This document shows, piece by piece, positions 18,935-26,679 of a stretch of DNA of 64,000 nucleotides. A program made the position numbers and the translations under genes. Under the pieces are notes generated by a model. The model saw only the letters and a list, made by a program, of their open reading frames with translations, made no database searches and was not told the origin of the DNA. The stretch is from Saccharopolyspora rhizosphaerae (GTDB lineage: Bacteria; Actinomycetota; Actinomycetes; Mycobacteriales; Pseudonocardiaceae). The stretch spans positions 270,759-334,758 of the forward strand of contig NZ_RSAA01000020.1 in the NCBI RefSeq assembly GCF_003931915.1, in the 5' to 3' direction. How positions within the stretch are numbered: position 1 is the stretch's first letter; every line of letters begins with the position of its first letter.

Positions 18935-18988
18935 TTGACTCGCGCTCCCGGACCCGCCTACGCTTCCTCGGAGCTTAAAACGTTTCAA
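18935..18988 (+). promoter_or_regulatory. Rhamnose isomerase promoter with LacI-type operator
   Basis: TTGACT (18935-18940) and TACGCT (18959-18964) are 18 bp apart, placing the transcription start near 18971. The operator CTTAAAACGTTTCAA (18974-18988) follows immediately and mirrors the one at 18403-18418. A repressor bound here would block early elongation of the rhaI operon in the same geometry as on the transporter side. Confidence 0.7.
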
Positions 18989-19065
18989 CCCCCTCTTCGC
19001 GTCACCGCGTCCCTCCGTCCGGAGCTGCGGTGGTGCCTCGCCCGCGATGCGCACTGGAGCCGACG

Positions 19066-20232
19066 ATGCCTGACCAGAAGACCGTCAAAGCGGCGCTGAC
19101 CAAGCAGCGGATCGAAACCCCCTCCTGGGCCTACGGGAACTCCGGGACGCGGTTCAAGACCTTCCTGCAGGAGGGTGTTCCGCGCGACCCGTTCGAGAAG
19201 CTCGACGACGCCGCCCAGGTGCACGCCTTCACCGGCGTGGCGCCCAGCGTCGCCCTGCACATCCCGTGGGACCGGGTCGACGACTACGCCGCGTTGCGCG
19301 CGCACGCCGAATCGCTCGGCCTGGAGCTGGGGGCGATCAACCCGAACACGTTCCAGGAGGACGACTACAAGCTCGGCAGCCTCTGCAACCCCGACCCGGC
19401 GGTGCGCGAGAAGGCCCAACGCCAACTGCTGGAGTGCGTCGACATCATGGACGTGACCGGCTCCGACGCGTTGAGCCTGTGGTTCGCCGACGGGCTCAAC
19501 TACCCGGGCCAGGACTCCATCGCCGAGCGCCAGGAGCGGCTGTCGGAGGGACTGCGGATCGCTTACGACCGACTCGGCGAGCACCAGCGGATGTTGTTGG
19601 AGTACAAGTTCTTCGAACCTGCCTTCTACGCCACCGACGTCCCGGACTGGGGCACCTCGTACGCGCACTGCCTGGACCTGGGTGAGCGGGCGCAGGTGCT
19701 GGTCGACACCGGCCACCACGCGCCGGGCACCAACATCGAGTTCATCGTGGCGTTCCTGCTCGGGCGCGGCCGTCTCGGCGGGTTCCACTTCAACAGCCGC
19801 TTCTACGCCGACGACGACCTCATGGTCGGTGCCGCCGACCCGTTCCAGCTGTTCCGGATCATGCACGAGATCGTGCGCGCGGGCGCCCTGGAGGACTCGG
19901 CGGACGTGGCGTTCATGCTCGACCAGTGCCACAACCTCGAACCGAAGGTCCCGGCGCTGATCCGCTCGGTGCTCAACGTCCAGGAGGCCACCGCCAAGGC
20001 GCTGCTGGTCGACGGTGACGCCCTGGCCCGGGCCCAGCGCGAGGGCGACGTCCTCGGTGCCCACGCGGTCCTCATGGACGCCTACAACACCGACGTCCGC
20101 CCGCTGCTCGCTGAGGTCCGCGAGGACATGGGCATTGATCCCGACCCGATCGCCGCCTACCAGCGCTCCGGTTACGGCGAGAAGATCATCGCCGGACGCA
20201 AGGAGGGCACCCCCGCGGGCTGGGAAGCCTGA
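19066..20232 (+). CDS. rhaI: L-rhamnose isomerase
   Basis: The 388-residue TIM-barrel enzyme converts L-rhamnose to L-rhamnulose using divalent metal. Metal-site residues can be recognised in [13 protein letters not shown] (Glu), [13 protein letters not shown] (His) and [15 protein letters not shown] (His, Asp), the pattern of the Pseudomonas/Bacillus-type isomerase rather than E. coli RhaA. The ATG at 19066 has GGAGCC six bases upstream; an upstream ATG at 19030 adds an unconserved 12 residues. It is first in a three-gene operon with the aldolase/dehydrogenase and the kinase, and sits under a promoter with a LacI-type operator. Confidence 0.93.
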   Translation: MPDQKTVKAALTKQRIETPSWAYGNSGTRFKTFLQEGVPRDPFEKLDDAAQVHAFTGVAPSVALHIPWDRVDDYAALRAHAESLGLELGAINPNTFQEDDYKLGSLCNPDPAVREKAQRQLLECVDIMDVTGSDALSLWFADGLNYPGQDSIAERQERLSEGLRIAYDRLGEHQRMLLEYKFFEPAFYATDVPDWGTSYAHCLDLGERAQVLVDTGHHAPGTNIEFIVAFLLGRGRLGGFHFNSRFYADDDLMVGAADPFQLFRIMHEIVRAGALEDSADVAFMLDQCHNLEPKVPALIRSVLNVQEATAKALLVDGDALARAQREGDVLGAHAVLMDAYNTDVRPLLAEVREDMGIDPDPIAAYQRSGYGEKIIAGRKEGTPAGWEA

Positions 20233-20343
20233 GCCACGGAAGTTCCACTGGAACCTCCCCCGGAGGCACCCACGTCCCACCGGATGCGACGGGTGGGAGC
20301 GGGGCCGAGACGACATGTTCCGCTACGCACCGAGAGGTTGGCC

Positions 20344-22386
20344 ATGAGCTCGACGCATCCCGAAGTGGCTGCGCTGCTTGCGCGCGCACACGAGTTGGGC
20401 GCGGATCCCCGCAACACCAACTACGCCGGGGGCAACGCCTCGGCCAAGGGCACCGACACCGACCCCGTGACCGGCGGCGACGTCCCGCTGATGTGGGTGA
20501 AGGGGTCCGGCGGTGACCTCGGGACGCTGACCGAGGCCGGGTTGGCGGTGCTGCGGCTGGACCGGCTGCGGGCGCTGGTCGACGTCTACCCCGGGGTGGA
20601 CCGCGAGGACGAGGTGGTCGGCGCGTTCGACTACTGCCTGCACGGCAAGGGTGGCGCGGCACCGTCGATCGACACCGCCATGCACGGCTTGGTCGAGGCC
20701 GCCCACATCGACCACCTGCACCCCGACGCCGGGATCGCGCTGGCCACGGCCTCCGAGGGCGAGGCGCTGACCCGGGAGTGCTTCGGCGACCAGGTCGCGT
20801 GGGTTCCGTGGCGGCGTCCCGGGTTCCAGCTGGGGCTGGACATCGCCGCGATCAAGGAGGCGAACCCGGAGGCGATCGGCGTGGTCCTGGGTGGACACGG
20901 CATCACCGCCTGGGGCGACACGAGCGAGGAGTGCCAGCGCAACTCGCTGCGCATCATCCGCACGGCGGAGAAGTTCATCGCCGAGCGCGGCAAGGCGGAG
21001 CCGTTCGGCCCGGTGGTCGAGGGGTTCGAGCCGTTGCCGGAGGAGCAGCGCAGGAGGCGGGCGGCCGAGCTCGCGCCGGTGGTCCGCGGCCTGGCCTCCA
21101 CGGACCGCCCGCAGGTCGGCCACTTCGACGACGCGCCAGAGGTGCTGGAGTTCCTGGCGCGCGAGGAGCACCCGCGCCTGGCGGCCCTGGGCACCTCGTG
21201 CCCGGACCACTTCCTGCGCACCAAGGTCCGCCCGCTGGTGCTCGACCTCAAGCCCAACGCCGACTTCGACGAGGTCGTGGCCCGGCTCGGTGAGCTCCAC
21301 GAGCGCTACCGGCAGGACTACCGCGCCTACTACGAGCGTTTCGCCGAGCCGGACTCGCCCACGATGCGCGGGGCCGACCCGGCGATCGTGCTGGTGCCGG
21401 GCATCGGCATGTTCTCCTTCGGCAAGGACGAGCAGACCGCCCGCGTGGCCGCCGAGTTCTACCGCAACGCGATCAACGTGATGCGCGGCGCCGAGGCCCT
21501 CTCGACCTACCAGCCGATCGACGAAGCGGAGAAGTTCCGCATCGAGTACTGGGCGCTGGAAGAGGCCAAGCTGGCCCGGATGCCGAAGCCGAAGCCGCTG
21601 GCGACCCGCGTCGCGCTGGTCACCGGAGCCGGTTCGGGCATCGGGAAGGCCACCGCGCAACGGCTTTCGGCCGAAGGCGCGTGCGTGGTGCTGGCCGACC
21701 GCGACCTCGACGGCGCGCAGGCGTTGGCCGAGGAGCTCGGCGGTCCGGACAAGGCGGTCGCGGTGCACGTCGACGTCACCGAGGAGGAGCAGGTCGCTGA
21801 GGCGTTCCGGACCGCGGCGCTGTCCTTCGGCGGCGTGGACCTGCTGGTCAACAACGCCGGGTTGTCGATCTCCAAGCCGTTGCTGGAGACGACCGCAGCC
21901 GACTGGGACCTGCAGCACGACGTGATGGCGCGCGGATCGTTCCTGGCATCGCGGGAGGCCGCGCGGGTGATGATCGCCCAGGGCATGGGTGGCGACATCG
22001 TCCACATCGCGAGCAAGAACTCGGTGTTCGCGGGCCCGAACAACGTCGCCTACGGCGCGAGCAAAGCCGACCAGGCGCACCAGGTACGACTGCTGGCTGC
22101 CGAGCTGGGCGAGCACGGCATCCGCGTCAACGGCGTCAACCCGGACGGCGTGGTGCGCGGATCGGGCATCTTCGCCGGCGGTTGGGGCGCGCAGCGCGCG
22201 AAGGTCTACGGCGTGGAGGAGAGCGAGCTCGGCCGGTTCTACGCCCAGCGCACCCTCCTCAAGCGCGAGGTGTTGCCCGAGCACGTGGCCGCGGCCGTGT
22301 TCGTGCTGGTGGGCGGCGATCTCACGCACACCACCGGGATGCACGTGCCGGTCGACGCGGGTGTCGCCGCGGCGTTCCTCCGCTGA
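20344..22386 (+). CDS. Bifunctional rhamnulose-1-phosphate aldolase / L-lactaldehyde dehydrogenase
   Basis: The 680-residue fusion combines two steps of rhamnose breakdown. Residues 1 to about 400 form a class II (zinc) aldolase domain with His ligands in DHLHPDAGIA and GGHGITAWGD, cleaving rhamnulose-1-phosphate to DHAP and L-lactaldehyde. Residues about 420-680 form a short-chain dehydrogenase with the NAD motif TGAGSGIG, NNAG and YGASK, thought to oxidise the lactaldehyde. Fusions of this type are common in actinobacteria, Bacillus (YuxG) and alpha-proteobacteria. The ATG at 20344 follows GAGAGG. It is preceded by rhaI and followed 14 bp later by the kinase. Confidence 0.93.
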   Translation: MSSTHPEVAALLARAHELGADPRNTNYAGGNASAKGTDTDPVTGGDVPLMWVKGSGGDLGTLTEAGLAVLRLDRLRALVDVYPGVDREDEVVGAFDYCLHGKGGAAPSIDTAMHGLVEAAHIDHLHPDAGIALATASEGEALTRECFGDQVAWVPWRRPGFQLGLDIAAIKEANPEAIGVVLGGHGITAWGDTSEECQRNSLRIIRTAEKFIAERGKAEPFGPVVEGFEPLPEEQRRRRAAELAPVVRGLASTDRPQVGHFDDAPEVLEFLAREEHPRLAALGTSCPDHFLRTKVRPLVLDLKPNADFDEVVARLGELHERYRQDYRAYYERFAEPDSPTMRGADPAIVLVPGIGMFSFGKDEQTARVAAEFYRNAINVMRGAEALSTYQPIDEAEKFRIEYWALEEAKLARMPKPKPLATRVALVTGAGSGIGKATAQRLSAEGACVVLADRDLDGAQALAEELGGPDKAVAVHVDVTEEEQVAEAFRTAALSFGGVDLLVNNAGLSISKPLLETTAADWDLQHDVMARGSFLASREAARVMIAQGMGGDIVHIASKNSVFAGPNNVAYGASKADQAHQVRLLAAELGEHGIRVNGVNPDGVVRGSGIFAGGWGAQRAKVYGVEESELGRFYAQRTLLKREVLPEHVAAAVFVLVGGDLTHTTGMHVPVDAGVAAAFLR

Positions 22387-22400
22387 GGGAAGGGGCAGCT

Positions 22401-23852
22401 GTGGCGGATTCGCCGACGTTCGCGGCGGTGGACCTGGGCGCCTCCAGCGGCCGAGTCGTCCTCGGACGGCTCACCGCTGGGCGGCTGGAGGCCACCGAGG
22501 TGCACCGGTTCGCCAACGGTCCGGTGCCGCTGCCGGACGGGTTGCACTGGGACGCCGTCGGGCTGTTCCGGGAGGTGCTCACCGGGCTGCGCGAGGCGGG
22601 TGACCCGGTGTCGGTCGGGGTGGACTCCTGGGCGGTCGACTACGGGTTGATCGACGGCTCGGGTTCGCTGCTCGGCGAACCGTTCCACTACCGGGACGCG
22701 CGGACCGACGGGGTCGCGCAGTCCTTCGTGGACTTCTTCGGGGCACGGGAGTTGTTCGCGCGCAACGGGTTGCAGTTCCTGCCCTTCAACACGATCTTCC
22801 AGCTCGCTGCGGCGGGAGGAGCGGCGGTCGCGTCGGCGGAGGCGCTGCTGCTGGTCCCGGACCTGATCGGGTACTGGCTGACCGAGCAGGTGGGTGCGGA
22901 GCTGACCAACGCCTCCACCACCGGGCTGCTGGACGCGCGGACCCGCGAGTGGTCCCCGGAGCTCGCGCGCTCGGCGGGCATCGACCTGTCCCTGCTGCCG
23001 GCGCTGCGCAGGCCGGGTGACGTGGTCGGCGAGCTGCTGCCGGCGGTCGCCGCGGAGACCGGGCTGTCCGGCACCTCCGTGGTGGCGGTCGGCTCGCACG
23101 ACACCGCCTCGGCGGTGGCCGGCGTGCCCGCGCAGACGGCGAACTTCGCCTACGTGTGCACCGGGACCTGGTCGTTGACCGGGCTGGAGCTGCCCGCGCC
23201 GGTGCTCACCGAGGAGGCCCGTCGCGCCAACTTCACCAACGAGCTCGGCGTCGACGGCGCGGTCCGCTTCCTGCGCAACATCATGGGGCTGTGGCTGCTC
23301 CAGGAGAGCCTCCGCACCTGGGGCCTGACCAGCGAGGCCCTGCCCGGCCTGCTCGCCGAGGCGGCTCGCGCCGAACCGCTCACCGCGGTCGTCGACGCCG
23401 AGGACACCCGCTTCCTGGCACCCGGCGACATGCCGGCCCGCATCGCCGCGGCCTGCCGCGAGATCGGCCAGCCCGTGCCGCAGACGCGCGGCGCCCTGGT
23501 GCGCTGCGTGCTCGAAAGCCTCGCGCTGGCGCACCGCCGCGCCCTCCGCGAGGCCGCGGAGCTGTCCGGCCAGGACGTCGACGTGGTCCACCTCGTCGGC
23601 GGAGGTGCCCGCAACGAGCTGCTCTGCCAGCTCACCGCCGACGCTGTGGGAGCCCCGGTCGTCGCCGGTCCGGTGGAGGCCACGGCCACCGGGAACCTCC
23701 TGGTCCAGGCCCGGACGGCGGGTCAGGTCGGCGACCTGGACGAGATGCGCCGGATCAGCGCCGCCTCCCACCTCCTCCGCCACTACGCGCCGGAGGGCTC
23801 CACCAGCCGCTGGGAAGAGGCCGAAGGACGCGTGCCCACCAGGCTCCGGTGA
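22401..23852 (+). CDS. rhaB: L-rhamnulokinase (FGGY family)
   Basis: The 483-residue sugar kinase phosphorylates L-rhamnulose at O1 with ATP. It has the N-terminal phosphate loop DLGASSGR, the substrate motif DSWAVDYGLID near residue 75, and the C-terminal VHLVGGGARNELLC adenosine-binding region of the RhaB branch of FGGY kinases. The GTG start follows AAGGGG. As third gene of the operon it supplies the substrate for the aldolase domain encoded just upstream. No frameshift or missing motif is seen, so the enzymatic core of the pathway is intact although transporter and mutarotase are damaged. Confidence 0.93.
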   Translation: MADSPTFAAVDLGASSGRVVLGRLTAGRLEATEVHRFANGPVPLPDGLHWDAVGLFREVLTGLREAGDPVSVGVDSWAVDYGLIDGSGSLLGEPFHYRDARTDGVAQSFVDFFGARELFARNGLQFLPFNTIFQLAAAGGAAVASAEALLLVPDLIGYWLTEQVGAELTNASTTGLLDARTREWSPELARSAGIDLSLLPALRRPGDVVGELLPAVAAETGLSGTSVVAVGSHDTASAVAGVPAQTANFAYVCTGTWSLTGLELPAPVLTEEARRANFTNELGVDGAVRFLRNIMGLWLLQESLRTWGLTSEALPGLLAEAARAEPLTAVVDAEDTRFLAPGDMPARIAAACREIGQPVPQTRGALVRCVLESLALAHRRALREAAELSGQDVDVVHLVGGGARNELLCQLTADAVGAPVVAGPVEATATGNLLVQARTAGQVGDLDEMRRISAASHLLRHYAPEGSTSRWEEAEGRVPTRLR

Positions 23853-23889
23853 GCGGTGTGCACGGGCGCGTGGGGTGGAGACTCGGGGC

Positions 23890-24318
23890 ATGGGTGGTTG
23901 GGACGCCGAGGCGCCGGGAGTGGTGACGTTGCCGTCCGGGAGGCGGGTGCGCGGACGCGGCCTGCGCAGGCCTCTCCCCGACGGCCCTCGGCCGGAGTTC
24001 GCGGTGCACCTGCTGGGTCACCGCCCCGAGCCGGTCGACTGGGAGTCGCGGTGCGTGCGCTGGCCGGACTTCTGGCTGCCCAGCGACCGCGACGACGCCG
24101 CCGACGCCCTCCGCGAGGCCTGGCGGCGCTCGGCCGCGGAACGCGTCGAGCTCGCCTGCGGCGGAGGTCGAGGTCGCACCGGCACGGCCTTGGCCTGCCT
24201 GGCGGTCCTCGACGGTGTGCCGCCCGCGGACGCCGTCGCCTCCGTCCGCGCCCACTACCACCCGGGCGCTGTCGAAACCCCCTGGCAACGCCGCTACGTC
24301 CGCGCCTTCAGCACCTGA
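23890..24318 (+). CDS. Protein-tyrosine/dual-specificity phosphatase-like protein
   Basis: The 142-residue protein carries the cysteine-phosphatase signature C-x5-R-T in ACGGGRGRTGTALA near residue 95, followed by the usual AV..VR.HYHP.AVETP..Q segment. A DFWLPSD segment with acidic residues lies about 30 residues earlier and may hold the general acid. It would remove phosphate through a cysteinyl-phosphate intermediate. The start at 23890 is chosen because conserved sequence begins soon after; no strong ribosome-binding site is seen. It follows rhaB by 37 bp and may be transcribed with it. The phosphoprotein substrate is unknown. Confidence 0.75.
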   Translation: MGGWDAEAPGVVTLPSGRRVRGRGLRRPLPDGPRPEFAVHLLGHRPEPVDWESRCVRWPDFWLPSDRDDAADALREAWRRSAAERVELACGGGRGRTGTALACLAVLDGVPPADAVASVRAHYHPGAVETPWQRRYVRAFST

Positions 24319-24351
24319 TGACCCCGCACCGGGCCACGGTGGAGTCGGCGG

Positions 24352-25636
24352 TCAGGTGAACGCCGCTCTGGCCTGCTGGCGGCACTGCTGGACGGCCTGG
24401 TCGACCGGGAGCCGGTTGGAACAGCACCGATTCGTTGAGCGTTGATCTTCACCAGCACGTCCTGGACCTCGGGCGAGCCCGGCGGCGGAACCTCCGGCGG
24501 CGGCGCGAGGGTCGGCCCGACCTCGTCGAAGAACTGGAGCGCTTGGCGATCGGCGGGCTTGAGAGCCCCGGTGATGTGCTGGCGGACGTCGGTGTTGATC
24601 GGGAGACCGCGGTCGCCGAGCTGGATCTCGGCCGCCTGCGGGCTGTTGACACTGGCAGTCGGTCAGGGTCGCTGCCCCTCCGGGTGGTCATCGCTCGACG
24701 AGGCCGTCCACAGCATCGCGGGCTCGAGGTACATCCCCGGCCTGCCCTGCTCGTCGGGAACCGCAGGTCGCGGCCGGAGAGCCCGGTGATGGTCGGCAGC
24801 TGGTTGGTCCACCAGGCGCCCACCGCGCCATGGTGGGTGGCGATCAGCGATCGCTCGACGTTGCCCGCGTACACCCGGTGGTGCGTGAGGGCTACGGTTC
24901 GGCTCGCTGGTCGCGGGTCCGCTGGATCAACCTGAACCACCCCGCCAGCGTCCGGTCCGAGACGCCGAGGCCGCCCTGGGGCGTGTCGAGCTGCTCGCCG
25001 CGCTGCAGGGCGAACACCACCAGGCCCGCGTCGACGAAGCCGATGTCCTGCAGGCCGTGGACACCGTCCGGGGTGTTCGCGGTGATCTGCGCAGCGGTGT
25101 CGCCGAACTGCTGCCAGTCCAGGCCCTGTCGTCGGGGATCGGCACCCCGGCCTGCTGGAAGACCACCGGGTCGGCGGCGATGCCGCAGGTGTCGATGCCC
25201 GACGGGATGCCCACGGTCCCGCCCTCGACCTCGCCGGTGTGGAGCACCGACGGGTCGAGCTCGGGGTGTCCAGGTTGCGCGGGATGTGCTCGTCGAGCTC
25301 CAGATGACCTCGGTCGGCGTGTTCGCGAGGTGGTCCGCGTCGTGCTGGACGACCTCAGGCAGGTCGTCGGCGGGGCCGGTGGCGAGCCGGTCCCGGTAGG
25401 CGTCCAACCGGTGAACTCCGGTTCGAGGTCGATGTCCGGGTGCTCCGCCTCCTTCCGCTCGGTCTGCCGGTGGCGGGTGTCGCTGCCCCACCACGCCATG
25501 CGCAGCGTGACCCGGCCGGCCTCGGAACCCCACCGGAACACGCGGTGACCAGCACCAACAACGACAGCGCCAGCACTGCGGATCGTCGCGGGACCGGCGA
25601 GGCAGGGGTTCGTGCGAGGTCGGGCAACGAGCTCAC
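24352..25636 (-). pseudogene. ABC-transporter sugar-binding lipoprotein, multiply frameshifted
   Basis: Pieces of one solute-binding protein can be followed on the minus strand in changing frames. They run from GTG 25636 with a lipoprotein signal (LALSLLVLVTACSGG) to TLRMAWWGSD, EHPDIDLEPEFTGW, LATGPADDLPEVVQHDADHL, GIPSGIDTCGIAADPVVF, GVHGLQDIGFVDAGLVVFAL, NVERSLIATHHGAVGAWWTN, LPINTDVRQHITGALKPA and finally PVDQAVQQCRQQARAAFT with a stop at 24352. At least six frame changes and some short deletions are needed; the first is a G lost from a G run at 25528-25531. The overall length remains close to the usual 425 residues. No permease or ATPase genes are adjacent. The ligand was probably a sugar, judged only from the family. 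Confidence 0.85.
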
Positions 25637-25908
25637 CCTCAGTCGTGATGTCGTGGGGCTCCGGACGATCCCGCACTCAGCGGCGGTGCCGCACAGATCG
25701 CGGTGAACGCTTCCTCACCCTCGGGCGGGCGGGCGTCACAGTTCCGCTTGACCATCCACTGTGGACGTGAACGGGTGTGCGCCGAACACCGGGCCAACAT
25801 CAGGTGAAGACCCGCTACCTGCGAACATCACAAGTCTTCCGCGGGGCGGAAGCGGCTGGACGTTGGGTAGTGTGGTGCCGATTCAACGGCGAGCTCGTAG
25901 GACGTGAG

Positions 25909-26397
25909 ATGACGAACGCGCGGCGGAAGCTGATCTTGATCCGGCACGCGAAGTCGGCGCACCCGGACGGTGCGGAGGACTTCGACCGCCCCTTGGCCGA
26001 CCGCGGCCGGCGCGACGCCCCGGCGGTCGGCCGGTGGCTGCGGGACAACGCCTACGCCATCGAGGCGGTGCGCTGCTCACCCGCCCTGCGCACCCGCCAG
26101 ACCTGGGAGCTCGCCAGGACGCACATCCCCGCCGAACCGCAGGTGCGCTTCGACGAGCGCATCTACGACGCCACCGCCCAGCGGCTGCTCGAGATCGTGC
26201 GCGAGCTGCCTGTGCACGCGATGACGGCCGCCCTCGTCGGCCACAACCCCGGCTTGGAAGACCTGGTCCACCTGCTGACCGGTGAACCGGTCCAGCTGAA
26301 GACCTCGGCGGTCGCCCTGCTCAGCAGCGAACGCACCTGGGCCGAGGTCGGCGAATCCTGGACCTGCGCCTCCACCTTCGCCAAACCCCGCGGCTGA
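25909..26397 (+). CDS. sixA: Phosphohistidine phosphatase SixA-type histidine phosphatase
   Basis: The 162-residue member of the histidine phosphatase superfamily has the catalytic RHAKS motif at 12-16 (phospho-accepting His13), the acidic DFDRPLADRGRRDA segment and the second catalytic His in VGHNPGLED near residue 112. SixA removes phosphate from histidine in phosphorelay proteins such as ArcB or PTS components in E. coli. In actinobacteria the target is unclear. The ATG at 25909 is preceded by TAGGAC; the frame upstream is unconserved. The gene is monocistronic, and the short inverted repeat CTTCCGC-ggg-GCGGAAG at 25836-25852 lies in its upstream region. Confidence 0.88.
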   Translation: MTNARRKLILIRHAKSAHPDGAEDFDRPLADRGRRDAPAVGRWLRDNAYAIEAVRCSPALRTRQTWELARTHIPAEPQVRFDERIYDATAQRLLEIVRELPVHAMTAALVGHNPGLEDLVHLLTGEPVQLKTSAVALLSSERTWAEVGESWTCASTFAKPRG

Positions 26398-26490
26398 CCA
26401 GGACCCGCCCAAGAACGCGCCTGAGGAACCGTCTCCAGGCATCCGTCCCCAGGCACCCGTGTCACTGGCACCCGCGTCACGCAGGTCCCC

Positions 26491-26512
26491 TCGAACTTCT
26501 CGCGAAGTGCGA
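26491..26512. repeat. Dispersed palindrome in the 26398-26679 gap
   Basis: TCGAACTTCTCGCGAAGTGCGA belongs to the same family as the copies at 7469, 11130 and 33429. Just before it, at about 26440-26490, short imperfect repeats of CAGGCA/CTGGCACCCG occur. No gene is visible between SixA and the M14 peptidase. Confidence 0.6.
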
Positions 26513-26679
26513 ACGGGGCGCCCGGGCGTCGGCATCGCCGCAGGCTCTCGATCGGCTTCGCGACGAGGCTGCCGTGACGCCGCGGACCTGGCGGGGAGCC
26601 GCGCGGAGTCCACGGGCCGCTCAGTCCTGCCGCACCGCAGCGCAGAGCGGTCTCCGGGGGCCTAGGGGTCTCCGGGGGT

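Noticed and set aside
20323..22344. 673-residue minus-strand frame in the rhamnose operon
   Set aside because: Antisense to the bifunctional aldolase/dehydrogenase, which has complete motifs in both domains.
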